Assembly: GCA_032717465.1 (NCBI GenBank)
Contig: CM064715.1
Span: 40,086,159 to 40,150,158, forward strand
DNA length: 64,000 nt
Source: Coenobita brevimanus
Lineage: Eukaryota; Arthropoda; Malacostraca; Decapoda; Coenobitidae
Direction: 5' to 3'
Both the position numbers and the translations under genes were made by a program. How positions within the stretch are numbered: position 1 is the stretch's first letter; each line of letters starts with the position of its first letter. The notes beneath the pieces were generated by a model. The model had not been told where the DNA came from. It saw nothing but the letters and a program-made list of their open reading frames with translations, and did no database searches. Below are positions 45,076-58,082 of this stretch, one piece after another.

Positions 45076-45368
45076 CAGAACACACAGACCAGCTCTTAGG
45101 ATAGTTAGGATTGACAGAAAATGCACACCCTCACATCCTGTTCATAAGTATCCCAGCACTTTAAGAATACATGCATACCCTCAAATCCTCTTCACATATA
45201 TCCTGATTTTTAAGTTTCTCCTTCTAAAGACCCTAACAAGGCTGTCAGCTCACGTCCTTTGCTTATGTACCCAAGTTTTAAGCTTTTCCAACTTTAAATG
45301 CAGCTGATAAACCTTTGTTACGGGCTGAGGCTCTGGCACATTTGACTTTTGACATGACTTAAAATATG

Positions 45369-45374
45369 ATTAAA
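45369..45374 (+). promoter_or_regulatory. Candidate polyadenylation signal ATTAAA
   Basis: Variant signal about 295 bp after the P450 stop codon. An alternative to the AATAAA farther downstream. Confidence 0.3.
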
Positions 45375-45652
45375 TGAAAAGAACCGTTTATGTGATGGAG
45401 TGAAATGTATTTCCTGTTCATCCACTTTTGTACAGGCTATATCTTTCCTTTAAAACTTACCATATTATATTACTCATTTATTAGTGTAACCTTAAGTAAT
45501 ATGCACTATTGTATGCAAAATCAACACAAACAAATATTACTTAAGTGGGAAACATAACAATTAGGTTCCTCAACAACATGCATTAGGAAATAGGGATAAT
45601 CGCCTTGTATGAAATATATTTGTCCACCTGTTTCTCTACTTAAATAAATCTT

Positions 45653-45658
45653 TGTATA
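45653..45658 (+). promoter_or_regulatory. Candidate polyadenylation signal AATAAA
   Basis: First canonical AATAAA after the P450 stop (about 580 bp), followed by T/G-rich sequence. Using it would give a 3' UTR of about 0.6 kb. Confidence 0.4.
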
Positions 45659-45689
45659 GGTTGCTAATCTGTCTGCCAGCTTGTTTCAG

Positions 45690-45905
45690 TGGATGCCTGG
45701 TGGTCTTGTGGGTTATGGCGCTTCAACAGGGTATGGCTCCCAATGGTTTAAATCCGTGGAATGGTTGGGGTTTATTGCCTGCATGATGCCGTTCAGGGGT
45801 CGGCGAGTAGCCATTTTCGCCTTAAATTTGTGAAGTGAGTAGCCTAGCGCCGGATTCTTACGCCCCGAATGAGGCATGAAGGGGGGAAGTATTTGATTAA
45901 AATGG
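45690..45905 (+). mobile_element. tRNA-derived SINE-like element
   Basis: Starts with GCCTGGTGGTCTTGTGGGTT (box A-like) and has GGTTTAAATCC (box B-like) about 40 bp on. The order of blocks (GGGTTTATTGCC, ATGCCGTTCAGGGG, CTTACGCCCCGAATGAGGC) parallels the repeat at 21,865-22,095, so both belong to one family. Confidence 0.6.
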
Positions 45906-48555
45906 AATTCCTTTTCGAGAATTCCCCAGCCCAAAGATAAACATACTGGATTCACTCTCTTTGAACTTCAGAATTTTGGTCTATTTACTTTAGAGAAGAA
46001 ACTACTCCTCTTGACACTCAGGCTCCTGTGACTCACTCAGCTGAATAAAATAGTCTGGTGTTGGCTAAAGTAGAATGCGAGAATTGTCCCTGTCATGCGA
46101 GGTTGACAGTAACAGTATCAGCATTTTCTGGCTCCTGTGGTTCACTCTCAGCTGATTCGAATATTTTGATGTCATCAGAAACTGAATACTAAAGTTGTCC
46201 CGACCATGAGAGGGTTAATGTAGGCTATTAAATTCAACTTTTGTAAGATTACAACTTTAACATTCATTCCTCATACGACCCTCAGCTTTTCCTTTCCTTT
46301 TCTTATCTGTACCTTTTGTTCAGGATCAAAACTTGGGATTTTCTTGCCCCTGAACAAATTCCTGAACTCAAGGCAGTGCAGAAATAACTGACCGCGTGTT
46401 ATGTGGGGAAGTGAAGAAAAACAGCACTGCCGGCCATACCTCTGTGGCGGGTAAACCAGTACCACGTCAGTCCCCTCGTCACTCACCCCCTTCGTCACTC
46501 ATCCGCTTCGTCACTCACCATATCAGTCTGCATTTATGAGCCGGATTTAGAAGCTGCCCTCTATACCGACAACTCCTCTTTCAATACTCTCTCTTCACCC
46601 ACACTCACCACTTCATTCAGGTCTGTGCAAAAAAAAAAAAAAGAAAAAAAAAAAAGTAAGCGGTCAAGCCGATTATTAGGATGATAGGCAGGCAGGTTAT
46701 TATCTGAGAGAGAATGGGACAAGCTGCTGATTAGAACGGCAATTTAATTGATTAGAATGAGAAGCGATAAGACTGATGATAGAATGACACTAGGGCAGCT
46801 GACGGTTAGAATGCATTAGCGGAAAGACTGGTAATTAGAATGAGTCAACTCTCCTGTATAGTGGTTTCAAATAATGCACTCGTTATAGTGTTATCGCTGG
46901 GAATATGAGATAGAGAATACTGCTCTGATGAACACCATACTCTGTAGGTGGGGTGAGTGAGGCCTGTAGAAATCCGGACAAGAATTTGGCGTTGCTAGAT
47001 ACGTCATACTTAACATGAATTATCACTGTCCTCTGTAATTTTTCTTACTGCTGTAGCCTAACTGCATCTTACCCATACACAACAACAAAAGACTGTAAAT
47101 TGTACCCGAGTATTATGAGACTAGAAGTGTAGCTTTTAGTCACTCCACACCAGTATGAGACTTCCCGCGGGAATACATTACGTGGGTGAACATTTGCAGG
47201 AGAAAAATTTTGCCTTCGTCATGCACAGGGCACGTGAGGATGACATTTGGTTAATAATCTTAATTTTTCTCCTGTCCCCCCGTGATTTCCTGCTTTTGTC
47301 ATCACCCTGTCTTAAAAAAAAAAAAAAAAAAAAGATGCAGCTGATGTTTTGTTCTCTTCATTTTGATCGTCGTCTTTTTCGTTTCTTCATTTTGGTTTCT
47401 TCACTTTAGCACAATAATTTTGGTTGGTTCATATTGATATGTTCATCTTGTTTTTTCATGTTTATCTCTACACTTTGACTACTTCAATTTAATGTCCTCA
47501 TTTGGGTCTCCTCATTTTGGCCTCTTCATTTTGATCTTATTTGGCCTCCTCCTTTTTGCTTCCTCATTATGATCTCATTATGGCCCCCTCATTATAGTCT
47601 CCTCATTTTGGTGTCCTTATTTTAGCCTCTTCATTGTGGTACTGTTCATTTTTGGCCTCATTTTGTTCTCTTCATTCTGGTCCATAATGCCATGATGTGT
47701 TTTTGTCACCACCAGCCTCTCTCTCTCTGAGGACTGATATGACGGATTTAGCTTGGGTTTTTTCCTGTTCTTGCTTCCACCAAACTACTCTTTATTTCAT
47801 GACGTAAGAAATTGAATCGATATATACAGTATTCATGCTGACCTCAGACAGATCTGTTTTGCTCAAGAATGTCTCCTCGTTGTAGAAGTTAAAACATTCC
47901 CCACCAGCCCTCTGAAGACGAAATAAATCATAACCAATCTCCAAGACCTAAACTCGCTCTACCAGTGATCCAGCAGCGGCGGAAAGAACTGCCAAATGAA
48001 TTACAGCGGCTGGCTTGCACACGCCTTACATGAAAAGGTCACATCTGGCAGCGGAATGATAATCTGTGTGGTCGGTCTAACGTTGCTTTTGTATCTGTTT
48101 GCGGTGTGGATAGTGAAACAGCCTAAATTTTACGCTGGTTGATAACGAGCAAGATAGAGTGTGAAGCCGGTCGTGGTCGCACCTGAGTGAAGGTGAGGGA
48201 TGACTGGCAGAAATGGTTCCTGCTCCCTCACTCCCCCCTCTCCTCATCTCGACTTTCCCACCCATCGCCCTTCCGTGGCCAGGCCTCATCATATCACATC
48301 AACATATGGAGGCTTGAAACATGCATCCCACACCACCTCATTACTTCATTTTCTCAGTGTGTCATCCATGACGGGTACACTTCCTTCATTTTCATCAGCA
48401 TCACAATACTTCACCTTTATAACTAACTTCATATCCGGTAATAAGCTTGCTTGTATACGTCCATCACGGTTTATACTTTAAAGTATTTGCAAACACTGTG
48501 GGAGGAACTACTGACATGCGTACATTAATTTTATTTGCTTTAAAAGTTCATTGTC
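45906..48555. other. Intergenic sequence without a recognised gene
   Basis: Contains degenerate GATTAGAATGA-type repeats (about 46,690-46,850), an A-run near 47,313-47,331 and a repeat of roughly 17 bp built from CCTCATTTTGG and TCTTCATT (about 47,420-47,690). Short frames such as 46,498-46,271 on the minus strand are unrecognised. Confidence 0.5.
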
Positions 48556-48627
48556 TGCGATGGCCGGGAATCGAACCCGGGTCAACTGCTTGGAAGGCAG
48601 CTATGCTCACCACTATACCACCATCGC
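48556..48627 (-). tRNA. tRNA-Gly (anticodon UCC)
   Basis: 72 nt on the minus strand. The acceptor stem GCGATGG pairs with CCATCGC, followed by discriminator A. Box A TGGTATAGTGGT and box B GGTTCGATTCC are intact. The anticodon loop CTTCCAA gives UCC. No intron. A TTTT terminator lies about 11 nt downstream on that strand. Identical in sequence to the copies at 50,382 and 51,801. Confidence 0.96.
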
Positions 48628-50381
48628 ATGAAATTCTGGTGTTGTTTGACGTGTGTGGAATGATCATATTTACCAAGGATCACTAACATGAAGGCAGGTG
48701 AGGGTCGAGGGATTTCCCCCTCCTCATATATTGGTTATCTGCCTTAATGACAGCAGTGCATTCACATTCTATCTATCCATACCCTTTCCTAAATACTCTC
48801 CAGTCGGAGAGTTACTGGTCTTTCATCAACCAAGGTTTTGAGTGACCAGAGGAGGAGCTGTCAGTGTCCTTGGATTGCGTCGTTGAATGCGATTTGTGAT
48901 ATGGATTGAAGATACATTAACTTTTCTACCCATCATCTATCGTAGCCCGCGAATGATGGCACTGTCCATAACAATGGACAGTGTGTCGTTCCCATCGGCA
49001 TGAAACTGCCTGCCAGAAAAGGACGACGACCTTATTAAGATCCGCCACGGCGCGGCGGGTCACTTTCATACTGTCTGCCCCTCACCAACCTTCAGTTGCG
49101 GTGGCCATACAAGCATTAGCGAATCCTGCCCTGAAAAACAGGATCGAAGCAATGCCTGTACTGGCCAGCTTTCCACTCCATCCGGTGTCATGTGCACCAA
49201 GTTTGTTCACACAGAAAGTTAGTTATTGTTATGTACTGAGTACTCTCTACCACTTTCCTGTTCTGGGGCGTACTATATACTACTAAATAGGTGACTTCCT
49301 TTGATAGACAGAGAGGCACTTTGTGCAGAAATCAAATTTTCCTATGCCTATTGTAGGAAGTTACCAACTGTATTTAGGATTATAAGGCTGAAGGTTAGCG
49401 ATGCGGCATAGGGCATTTTAGTGGTTATGACACCGGTCTCCCATTCACATGACACCAAGATTGCTGCTGCTGCACCTGGCTCAGCTTGTCCATCATTACA
49501 ACCACTCCATTAGTTCCTGCTGCACCACCTCTCTTGGTATCAGTAATATTTTCATGTCTGTCCTTTTAAAAGTTGGGACTAATAATGTCTGATTAGTATT
49601 TGATGGTCCCATGACGAAGGGTGCTGTGGAATAAGAGGCTAGAGATCAACCATGATCTGATCTTAATCATGAGGTGTGTGTGTTGGGGTGGGTGGGTGGG
49701 GTGGGGACATAGTGGTGATGGGTACAGGTGGAGGCAGGGAGCTGGGTGGTTCTCAGGTTGAGTGGGCTACTACCCACTGACCGTACGCATTCTTTCCATT
49801 CCTCTGACATTCCTCTCTATTCCCCCTCCATTCCTGGTCGCCCCCTCTCGTGCGCAGATGATGTACGCCAAAAATTTTAATGAGGCTTAGGTATTAATGA
49901 ATGTATATATTTAAGTACAGGACAATATTCAGTGTGGGTTATATGCGTATACTATTCCAGTGGTTAATTCCTTACATGATCCCCATTATGGCCTTAATTG
50001 AGTTAAACGAGGAAAAAGACCCACCTCCTCCTTTTGGCTTAACTGACTGATCGCTCGTTCGGTTGAATTCTACAGTACATAGTGTAGCCTCCCTCTGCAC
50101 CGTTCAGTCACGTAACCGTAAGGAAGGGTGTTATTGTAATTACATTTCTCTATTGTGTACATTATCCAATAGTAATAATATTTATAATAATAACAATAAC
50201 AATAATAATAATAATAATAATAATAATAATTTCCCTCTTTCACATCTGAAATCCAGCACATCGGGCTCTGACTTAACTCTTTCTCTCTCCTCCCTCTTTT
50301 CAGCACACGCAAAACTTTATTAAGATTGCCTGAACATAATCTCGGACTTTCAAAAAGTAAAAGAACATTCACGTTAAACAT
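48628..50381. other. Intergenic sequence between tRNA genes
   Basis: No recognised gene. A 101-codon + frame at 48,981-49,286 has no family I know. An (AAT)n run lies at about 50,196-50,230. Confidence 0.5.
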
Positions 50382-50453
50382 GCGATGGTGGTATAGTGGT
50401 GAGCATAGCTGCCTTCCAAGCAGTTGACCCGGGTTCGATTCCCGGCCATCGCA
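50382..50453 (+). tRNA. tRNA-Gly (anticodon UCC)
   Basis: 72 nt, same sequence as the minus-strand copy at 48,556-48,627: GCGATGG/CCATCGC acceptor stem, intact boxes A and B, anticodon TCC in CTTCCAA. A TTTTT terminator follows within about 12 nt. Confidence 0.96.
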
Positions 50454-51800
50454 GGCACTAGTTTTTAATAAATGAATGATCTTAGACCTGAGCAGTATCA
50501 TGGGAAAAGAACATGTATGACAGTAGGAGTGTGTGTTATTCCACTTCTTATCTCTTTTAGATTCGGTGATGAATGAAAATACATGTATAAATCGGTGTTT
50601 AATCTTATCAAATGACAGGCTGCTGATTGTATACATTTCACATAGCTTTATGCATGATCATGAATTGTTTTATGAAGACTCTGGAGCATAAATAAAGTTG
50701 TGTGGATGGAGTCTGTGTGTTGGTGCACTGGATGTGAGCGAGGACTCAGCCGGCCATGTGTATGGACAGCCGGTGTGGCAGTCAGGGCTGCTCCAATCAC
50801 CCTAACCGTTACTAACACTACCCTACTTAACACCTCTACACCTCACCACCACTTCTGAAACCCCATCCCCCACGAATGCCTCTTTCCGTTTCTCCGAGCT
50901 CCACCACCGACACCACCACCACCACCACCACCACCACCACAACCACATTACAAAACAACGCCCCACACATACCACCACTACCACATTGTATAACACCACC
51001 ACCACCACCACATTATATAACAACAACCCACCATATACTATCCTATGTAACAAATCTTCACTCCTCTTCATCTCATCACCACTCTCCTCAACCTCCCCCC
51101 CCCCCACCACCACCACTACCCTCCTCTCTATTCCCCTGCAGTTCCATCTCTTCCATCCACCACCCTCACTACTTTCACACCATCACCACCAGTACCACCA
51201 CCACCCTCTCCAACGATATATTCCTTCCAGTTCTCTCTAACCCTTCAAAACCACTCTCTCCTACTTCCCCACAGTTATTACCTATACCACCACCCCCTCC
51301 AACCTCATCTCCCCCTACCCTCTCTCCTACCCTCTGCCAGCACCCTCTCCCAGTACAACCACCACTACCATTCACCCCGACTTTTTTTTTACTCTCGGAC
51401 CGGTCAGATTCACCACCACCTCTACCTTCTCCTTCCTCCATTTGCTTTTCTCATCCTCGCCACCTCATGCCCATCCTGACTCTTAAAAGTAGCACCTTTC
51501 GCCTTTCCCTCCATAGTCCTTCATTTCCTTTTGTCCTCTTCGATGGCATTTTAACTTGTCATGTTTTCTGCTGGTTCTTCCTTTTCACTTTTCCTGCCAG
51601 TTACACTTGGAGGATTTGGTAGTGAGCCTTCATAAATGTTATAAACTCATGTCATATTCTTGTGTTTTTTTGTTACTCCTAGATAAGAGCAGTACCCCTG
51701 GATAAGAGCTGTCTATTGAGTCAACCGGCCGTGCATGTAAGACTTGAAGGAGCGTGACTTCTTTGCCATATGTTGTACAAAATGTTACTCTAATCTTCAA
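50454..51800. other. Intergenic sequence between tRNA genes
   Basis: CACC-rich from about 50,820 to 51,440, including (ACC)n at about 50,910-50,940. Pro/Thr/Ser-rich frames there are low complexity. No gene recognised. Confidence 0.5.
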
Positions 51801-51872
51801 GCGATGGTGGTATAGTGGTGAGCATAGCTGCCTTCCAAGCAGTTGACCCGGGTTCGATTCCCGGCCATCGCA
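51801..51872 (+). tRNA. tRNA-Gly (anticodon UCC)
   Basis: 72 nt, same sequence as the other two copies. Anticodon TCC, intact boxes A and B. TTTT lies about 10 nt downstream. Confidence 0.96.
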
Positions 51873-53145
51873 GTGATGTCTTTTGGGTGCTGACAGATCA
51901 AGTTGATTCGCCAGGCAGGTGTTGTGGAAACTACGGGGTAACGTTTCCAACAGCAATGATGGGATCTAAGCCATGGCGAGTGCGTTGTGATGTGATATGT
52001 GATGTGCGTGCCGCCTGGTGATGTTTCCACACACACTGCAACCCTGGCGAGTCCAGATATCTGACGTGTAGTTCATTCACCCGGGAATTTTTAATGGTAA
52101 TTTGTAACAAACTGATATGTAGTATAAGATTATGCTGTCTGAATATTGCAATGTCTTCAGTCTGCCCGTGTAATATATAAACATTCGTGTGGGAAAACCA
52201 CAACTTCAGACCGTGAGTCGATTTCCTTTCTCCACTTTTGCTTTCCTTCGCTCCCCCGCTCCTCCTCCTCCTCCAGACACCCACTACTTCTCCCCTTCCC
52301 CTCCACCCTCCTTCCCCAGGACTTCACTACCACCCCTCCCTGCCGTGGTTGGTTCCCTCACACCTCCGCCTGAGGGCCCTCGTTAAGTGCAGTTCAAGCG
52401 ACGCTGGGTATGTTATGTCCTGATATTTTTATTGATTGCATAAACAATCTACAAGACAGCATTAAAGTGTCATACGCAAATAAATCTGTATGCTAAGGTG
52501 TCGATAATACGATTATAGGGAGTAGTAGTAGTAGAGTAACCCCGGTCAGTCTGGTCGAGCAGACCAATTAATCGCAGGAAAGCAATCGCCCCTGCAGTGT
52601 CATCGCATGCAGTGTCATCGCATGCAGTGAACCGATGCTGACCAGCAGTGGACAGCGCCTAGTCACTGGGAATGGCTGGAATGTCGAAATTTGGTTCTTG
52701 GATGGACGCTGCATTTGGTTAACTCCATCCGGTTAAAATGTGCGCCATAGTAGGTTCCACATCATACCTTTATTTGGTAATATGGTTACCACCCAGCGTT
52801 GTAAATGATTTCTTGGGTTACAAGAAGCCAGTGATGCTGTTGCCTACTTCTTTCTGCTATGCAAACTAAACCTGAGAGAGAATTTAAACATTCCAACCTG
52901 CGGTCCGCAGTCTGCAGGGATGCAAACCAAATGTTCGCATGAGGATCACATGAATTTTGATTATTTTGTTGCAGTTGATTAGGCTCATATTCTACTTCAT
53001 TTGCCCTTTCTATGCATTACCTCTTGCTTTAACAGTCGCATGATTATCTATAAGATACGTATTTTAAAACCTCCCCCCCCTCACAAAAGATAACATTGAT
53101 CTCATTTGAATATCACTGCGATGGAATAAATAAATAAATAAATAA
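51873..53145. other. Intergenic sequence, one SINE-like fragment
   Basis: No gene seen. At about 52,775-52,835 the block ATATGGTTACCACCCAGCG followed by GTAAATGATTTC matches the SINE-like family at 10,393 and 41,578. A near-duplicate CATCGCATGCAGTG pair lies at about 52,599-52,628. Confidence 0.5.
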
Positions 53146-53546
<401 letters not shown>

Positions 53547-53824
53547 AATACAGTATCTTGTTGGCAAATAGTTATTATTAGTTGTTTACGAGTATATGTC
53601 GTCTTATGTCTAGTAATACTGTAAATTACATCGGTATGCTCGTAATGTATAATCAAACTCAATATTTCTCTCAAATGACATTTTTCCTCAAGACTCTAAT
53701 AGGCTTGTACTGGACATCGATATACAACTAATGTATAATCAAAATCAGTGTTTCTGATAGTGCGAATTTCTTTCAGCTACCCCTTATTTTTTTTTTTTTT
53801 CCAGTAAAGATGCAAATCAGAGAA

Positions 53825-53930
53825 TGGCCGTGCGAACCAGAAGGCGCACCAAACGTCAAGAATCCATTAGGCTTCTCACTTAGTGTAGTCACTGATGTGA
53901 GTGGATGATGATCGCCACCACCTACCACTA
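53825..53930. repeat. SINE-like repeat fragment
   Basis: Contains TTAGGCTTCTCACTTAGTG and GTGAGTGGATGATGAT followed by CCACCTACCAC, matching the end of the repeat family at 10,440-10,710. Confidence 0.4.
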
Positions 53931-54049
53931 AGGTAATTAACATTATGCTCTGCCCACTTCAACTTGGTATTCAGTTTAAAAGTAGTTAAATGTTAGACGG
54001 TACAATCAACACTACATTTATTGAGCTTGATTTTCACTTTCCAGGTTGC

Positions 54050-54245
54050 ACACAATGCTGGACATTATCTCAGTGGACTGCAGGCTGAAGCTGTCATTCT
54101 CCCGCACCCAACCATCCTCCTTTGGTGGGATAGGGAAGCTGAGGGACTATTGTATAACCGTGCAGTGGAGCCTCACGGTTATATCGGTGCCACCACATGA
54201 AGGCGTCCCTCTCCAGCACCTCCATTATATGTGTACAAACTGTAA
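54050..54245. repeat. Dispersed repeat, copy related to 12,325-12,475
   Basis: See the shared blocks described for that copy. No coding sequence is recognised. Confidence 0.5.
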
Positions 54246-54539
54246 AGATGCATAATCTGTTAAGTATGTATTTTATTGACACATAGATTGTTTACATGAT
54301 TTCCTTCCACTAGACACATTTTCAGGAGTAAAAACCCCAGACTCCCTCGTTTCCACCAATTTTCCTCCCCTTAACCTCGCCCCCTCTTACTCTTTTCACC
54401 TCTTCTCCTCCTCCTGTCCCTTCCCCTTTCCTCCCTTCATCCGTTCCCAGTTTCCTACCCTCACTTACTCCCTCCATTCCTGTCACGTCTCTTTCTCTTC
54501 CTCTATTATACTTTCTCTTCCTCTATTAAAATCGGCATC

Positions 54540-54720
54540 TCTCGATCTTGAATGCTGAGATTAACACTAAAATAATGCTAATCAGGGAGAAATGCTATGG
54601 AAAGGATGCTGCGCCATTGCATTGTCTTTTTCTGTCACTGAGCTACGTGAAATAAGCCGACGAAGACGAAAATCTGGACCAAGTTAAAGTAAAAGGATTA
54701 TGACAATATTTACGTATAAA
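54540..54720 (-). repeat. 3' fragment of the SINE found in the 59- and 61-kb spacers
   Basis: GATTAACACTAAAATAATGC, AAATGCTATGGAAAGGATGC and GACGAAGACGAAAATC match, inverted, the ends of the spacer elements near 59,560-59,665 and 62,130-62,250. Confidence 0.45.
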
Positions 54721-54744
54721 TAAGACTATCTTGAAGGGTACATG

Positions 54745-54975
54745 AGAGCTTGCGTGAATGAATGAAAGTGAATGAGTGAGCGAGTGACTGACTGAGCGAG
54801 TGAGTGAATGGGTGAGAGTGAATGAAGAAATGAAAGTGAGTGAGTGAGTGGGGACAGAGTAGGTGAGTAAATGAGTGAGTGAATGAGTTAGTGTGGAGTG
54901 AGTGACAGATTAAGTGAATGAGGAGTTAGTGAATGCGTGGGTGAATGAGCAAGTGAGTGGGGAGTGAGTGATTGA
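54745..54975. repeat. (GAGT)n / (GAAT)n degenerate repeat
   Basis: Imperfect GAGTGAGT and GAATGAAT units across about 230 bp. Confidence 0.9.
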
Positions 54976-55369
54976 CGACTCTAACAATAAATTCTCGTGT
55001 TATTCTTTATTATAAATCAATATTTAAAATGCAGACATGTCAATTTTAGGGCTAGTTAAGGTGAAAAAAGTTTAGTCAAAACGAAAGACACGATAAATAC
55101 TACTCAGCATGATAAAAAACGAGTCGTGTGCCCCAAAATGGAGCTCAGTGAACCACAGAAGCCTCGAATCCCGTCAGTCACCCTCTAACCACGAGAGGGG
55201 GAGGACGCTGGAGCTGTGTGTACAGTATATTTTGTCAGCAGTAAGATAGTACGTAAACAGCATCCCCATCTTGCTGAGATAAACAAAGGTAAGTGAGGAT
55301 ATTGTTCTTTAGTCTTTCGATAGCTACAAGTTCTTTAACCTGTGCCAAGTCGTCTGTACAATTCTGAAA

Positions 55370-55870
55370 AGTGATGAAGCGTTGTGGTGTTGATGCAGAT
55401 GTGACAGAAAGTGTTGGGGGACGTAGAAGAGATGGTTTGGTTACCTGGAGAGCACGGAGAATGGGTGATCGATTAGGAGCGTGCATGTGAGTGAGGAGGA
55501 GGGAAAGAAGGGGGGGGAGGGGAAGACCGAGGATGAGGTAGAGGGATGAGGTGGAGAGGTACTGTACGTGTATATGAATGAGGGTGGTGGGAGATGAGAT
55601 AGGGCAGCCGGATGATGAGGGCAGGGTGACATGGAGGCGGTCTGTGGCCACCTCCAAGACTAAAACGTTAGGCTATAGACAGGCAGGCATATAGACATAG
55701 ATAGACAGACAGATAGATTAATAGAATGATAGATTAATAGATAGATAGATAAATAAACAAACAGATTAACAGACAGATAGATTAATAGAGATGGATTAAT
55801 AGATAGATAAACAAATACACATTAATTGATAGAATGATAGATGAATGTATGGATAGATACATACATACAT
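55370..55870 (+). mobile_element. RTE-clade retrotransposon, 3' fragment of a third copy
   Basis: The + strand matches the sense strand of the other RTE copies at their 3' end: GAAGCGTTGTGGTGTTGATG, then GAAGACCGAGGATGAGGTAG, GGATGAGGTGGAGAGGTA and GTCTGTGGCCACC. The tail is a degenerate GATA array (about 55,680-55,870). It is more diverged than the two intronic copies and truncated at the 5' end. Confidence 0.7.
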
Positions 55871-56196
55871 GCATACATACAGGCATTCAGACACTCCATC
55901 ACATTGCTCTGAACTCAGTTAACACACAGAATAAGTCTGTGATCACCAAGTTTGTACAGTTTAGATATGAATGTAAAGAGTAAGGATTCGATATAATAAA
56001 ACTGAAGGGGAAACTTAATTAAATTTTTTGTGAGTCGCTCAAAAGGTAAGAATTATTCTTATTCTTATTCTTCTTATTATCATTATAATTTTTATTATAG
56101 CAGAGAAACTTGTCCAGATTTTCACATTAAAGTATATTCCCACACGCATAATTTTTTGCTTTTTATTCTTTTCGAGCATTATACATACATACCAGT

Positions 56197-56197
56197 C

Positions 56198-56260
<63 letters not shown>
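56197..56260. repeat. (CA)n microsatellite
   Basis: CA run directly preceding a SINE. Confidence 0.97.
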
Positions 56261-56631
<371 letters not shown>

Positions 56632-56639
56632 TATATCCA

Positions 56640-57150
56640 ACCCTAACCTATCTTCCCTTACCCTACCCAAATCTAACATCACACCCTACCCCTGACCTTA
56701 TCTAACCAGTCCTATCCTTACCTACCCAAAACTTCTTACGCTATCCTCCCTCCTGCAATGTTTTACCCGCCCTACCTACCCTAACCAAACCTTACTCAGC
56801 CCTGCCCTTAACTTACTCTACCCTACCCTACTCTACCCTACCTTACTCTACCCTGCCCTGCCCTTCCCTGTCCTGCCCTAGCCTAGTTTGCCCTGCTCTT
56901 CCCTACCCCTCCCTATACTATCCCACCCGACCTTGCCCTGCCAAATTTAGGACATCCTACCCTTCCCTTACCTAACTTCTCCATCCTAGCTTTAACCTAC
57001 TCATCCTTGTATTAACCTACCCTACCCAACCTAACCTACCCTACCCTACCCAACACAACCTTATCTTTCCTTCCCTACCCTACCCTACCTTACCCTAACC
57101 AACCCTACCCTAGCCTTACCCTACTCTACCCAACCATGTCTAAAACCTAA
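56640..57150. repeat. Degenerate pentamer repeat (CCCTA / CCTAA-like)
   Basis: Many CCCTA, CCTAC and CCTTA units with substitutions, e.g. TACCCTACCCTACTCTACCC near 56,820. No coding sequence. Confidence 0.8.
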
Positions 57151-57204
57151 TCAACAGCGCTTCCTCAGCCCCTCCATAATCCATAGTAATAATGTATAAC
57201 AACA

Positions 57205-57430
57205 AAAATAATGTTATTTGGTTTAGCATATACTCGTACAATTAGAGTGGCACATTAAACACTGAACAAATGTTTATAAGTACCAACCAAGGATAACCCA
57301 AATAGACATATGCAACGTATTTCCATTTGGGTCCTTCTCATGGGACCAGGGTTAGCTGGGTGCAAGGGGGAGTAGTTAGTCTTATTCCAAAGGTAATCTT
57401 AGCCTAAGTCATATTAATTTGCAAGCACAA
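57205..57430 (-). repeat. Dispersed repeat, inverted relative of 23,265-23,495
   Basis: Contains GGCACATTAAACACTGAACA, GCAAGGGGGAGTAGTTAG and TTCCAAAGGTAATCTTA, reverse complements of blocks in intron 3 of the P450 gene. Confidence 0.65.
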
Positions 57431-58082
57431 GAATATAATAAATAAAGAATATTAGTTTGCTGGTAACCTACTTAAAACTAACATTGACTCTGAAGTGTTT
57501 AGTAGTACAACACTACGTCAGCATCTCTGACAGAGGCTGCCTGTTGAAGGTATCATTTCATATTTCTCTAGAAAGAATGAAGGCTTCTGCTTGCTTTTAT
57601 ACTGTGAGTTACTGTATATCATTTTTAATCACCAAGTTTAAAGAATTGTTTTTAAGAAATTCATTGCAGTAAAATTTTCATGAAATTTAGGAAGTTGGAC
57701 AGATTACATAACTTTTATTTTTCATGTCTGTTGATTTATTATTTGTGTCCTTGAATCTATTGTGTGTTTTCTCTTATCACTTTAACATGGCCCAAAAATG
57801 GCGTCTCTCCATCTTGATGATTGAGTTGCAACGAAAGATTAACACGGAGCATGTTGCTGGTCACGAAGAAGTGCATTAGAACGGATACTGAGCTTTTGCT
57901 GTCATCTTATCTTGAGTACTGACTTGTGACGAAAAATTAACACAAAAATATGATTCTTGTAATAAAAAAAAAAAAAAAAGTCTGTGAAATGGATATGGAG
58001 TCGTAATACCATCTCCGTCAATAAGTTTTGTTACATACTCTTCAAAGGGAGAATATTCTGTGTCTGGGCAATATGTAGTGTG
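57431..58082. other. AT-rich sequence, nothing recognised
   Basis: Contains an A-run near 57,964-57,979. A weak resemblance to the SINE 3' fragment at 54,540 occurs around 57,795-57,955. Confidence 0.4.

Noticed and set aside
56640..57150. True telomere array
   Set aside because: The units are mixed and interrupted; exact TTAGG/CCTAA runs are absent, so it is listed only as a degenerate pentamer repeat.
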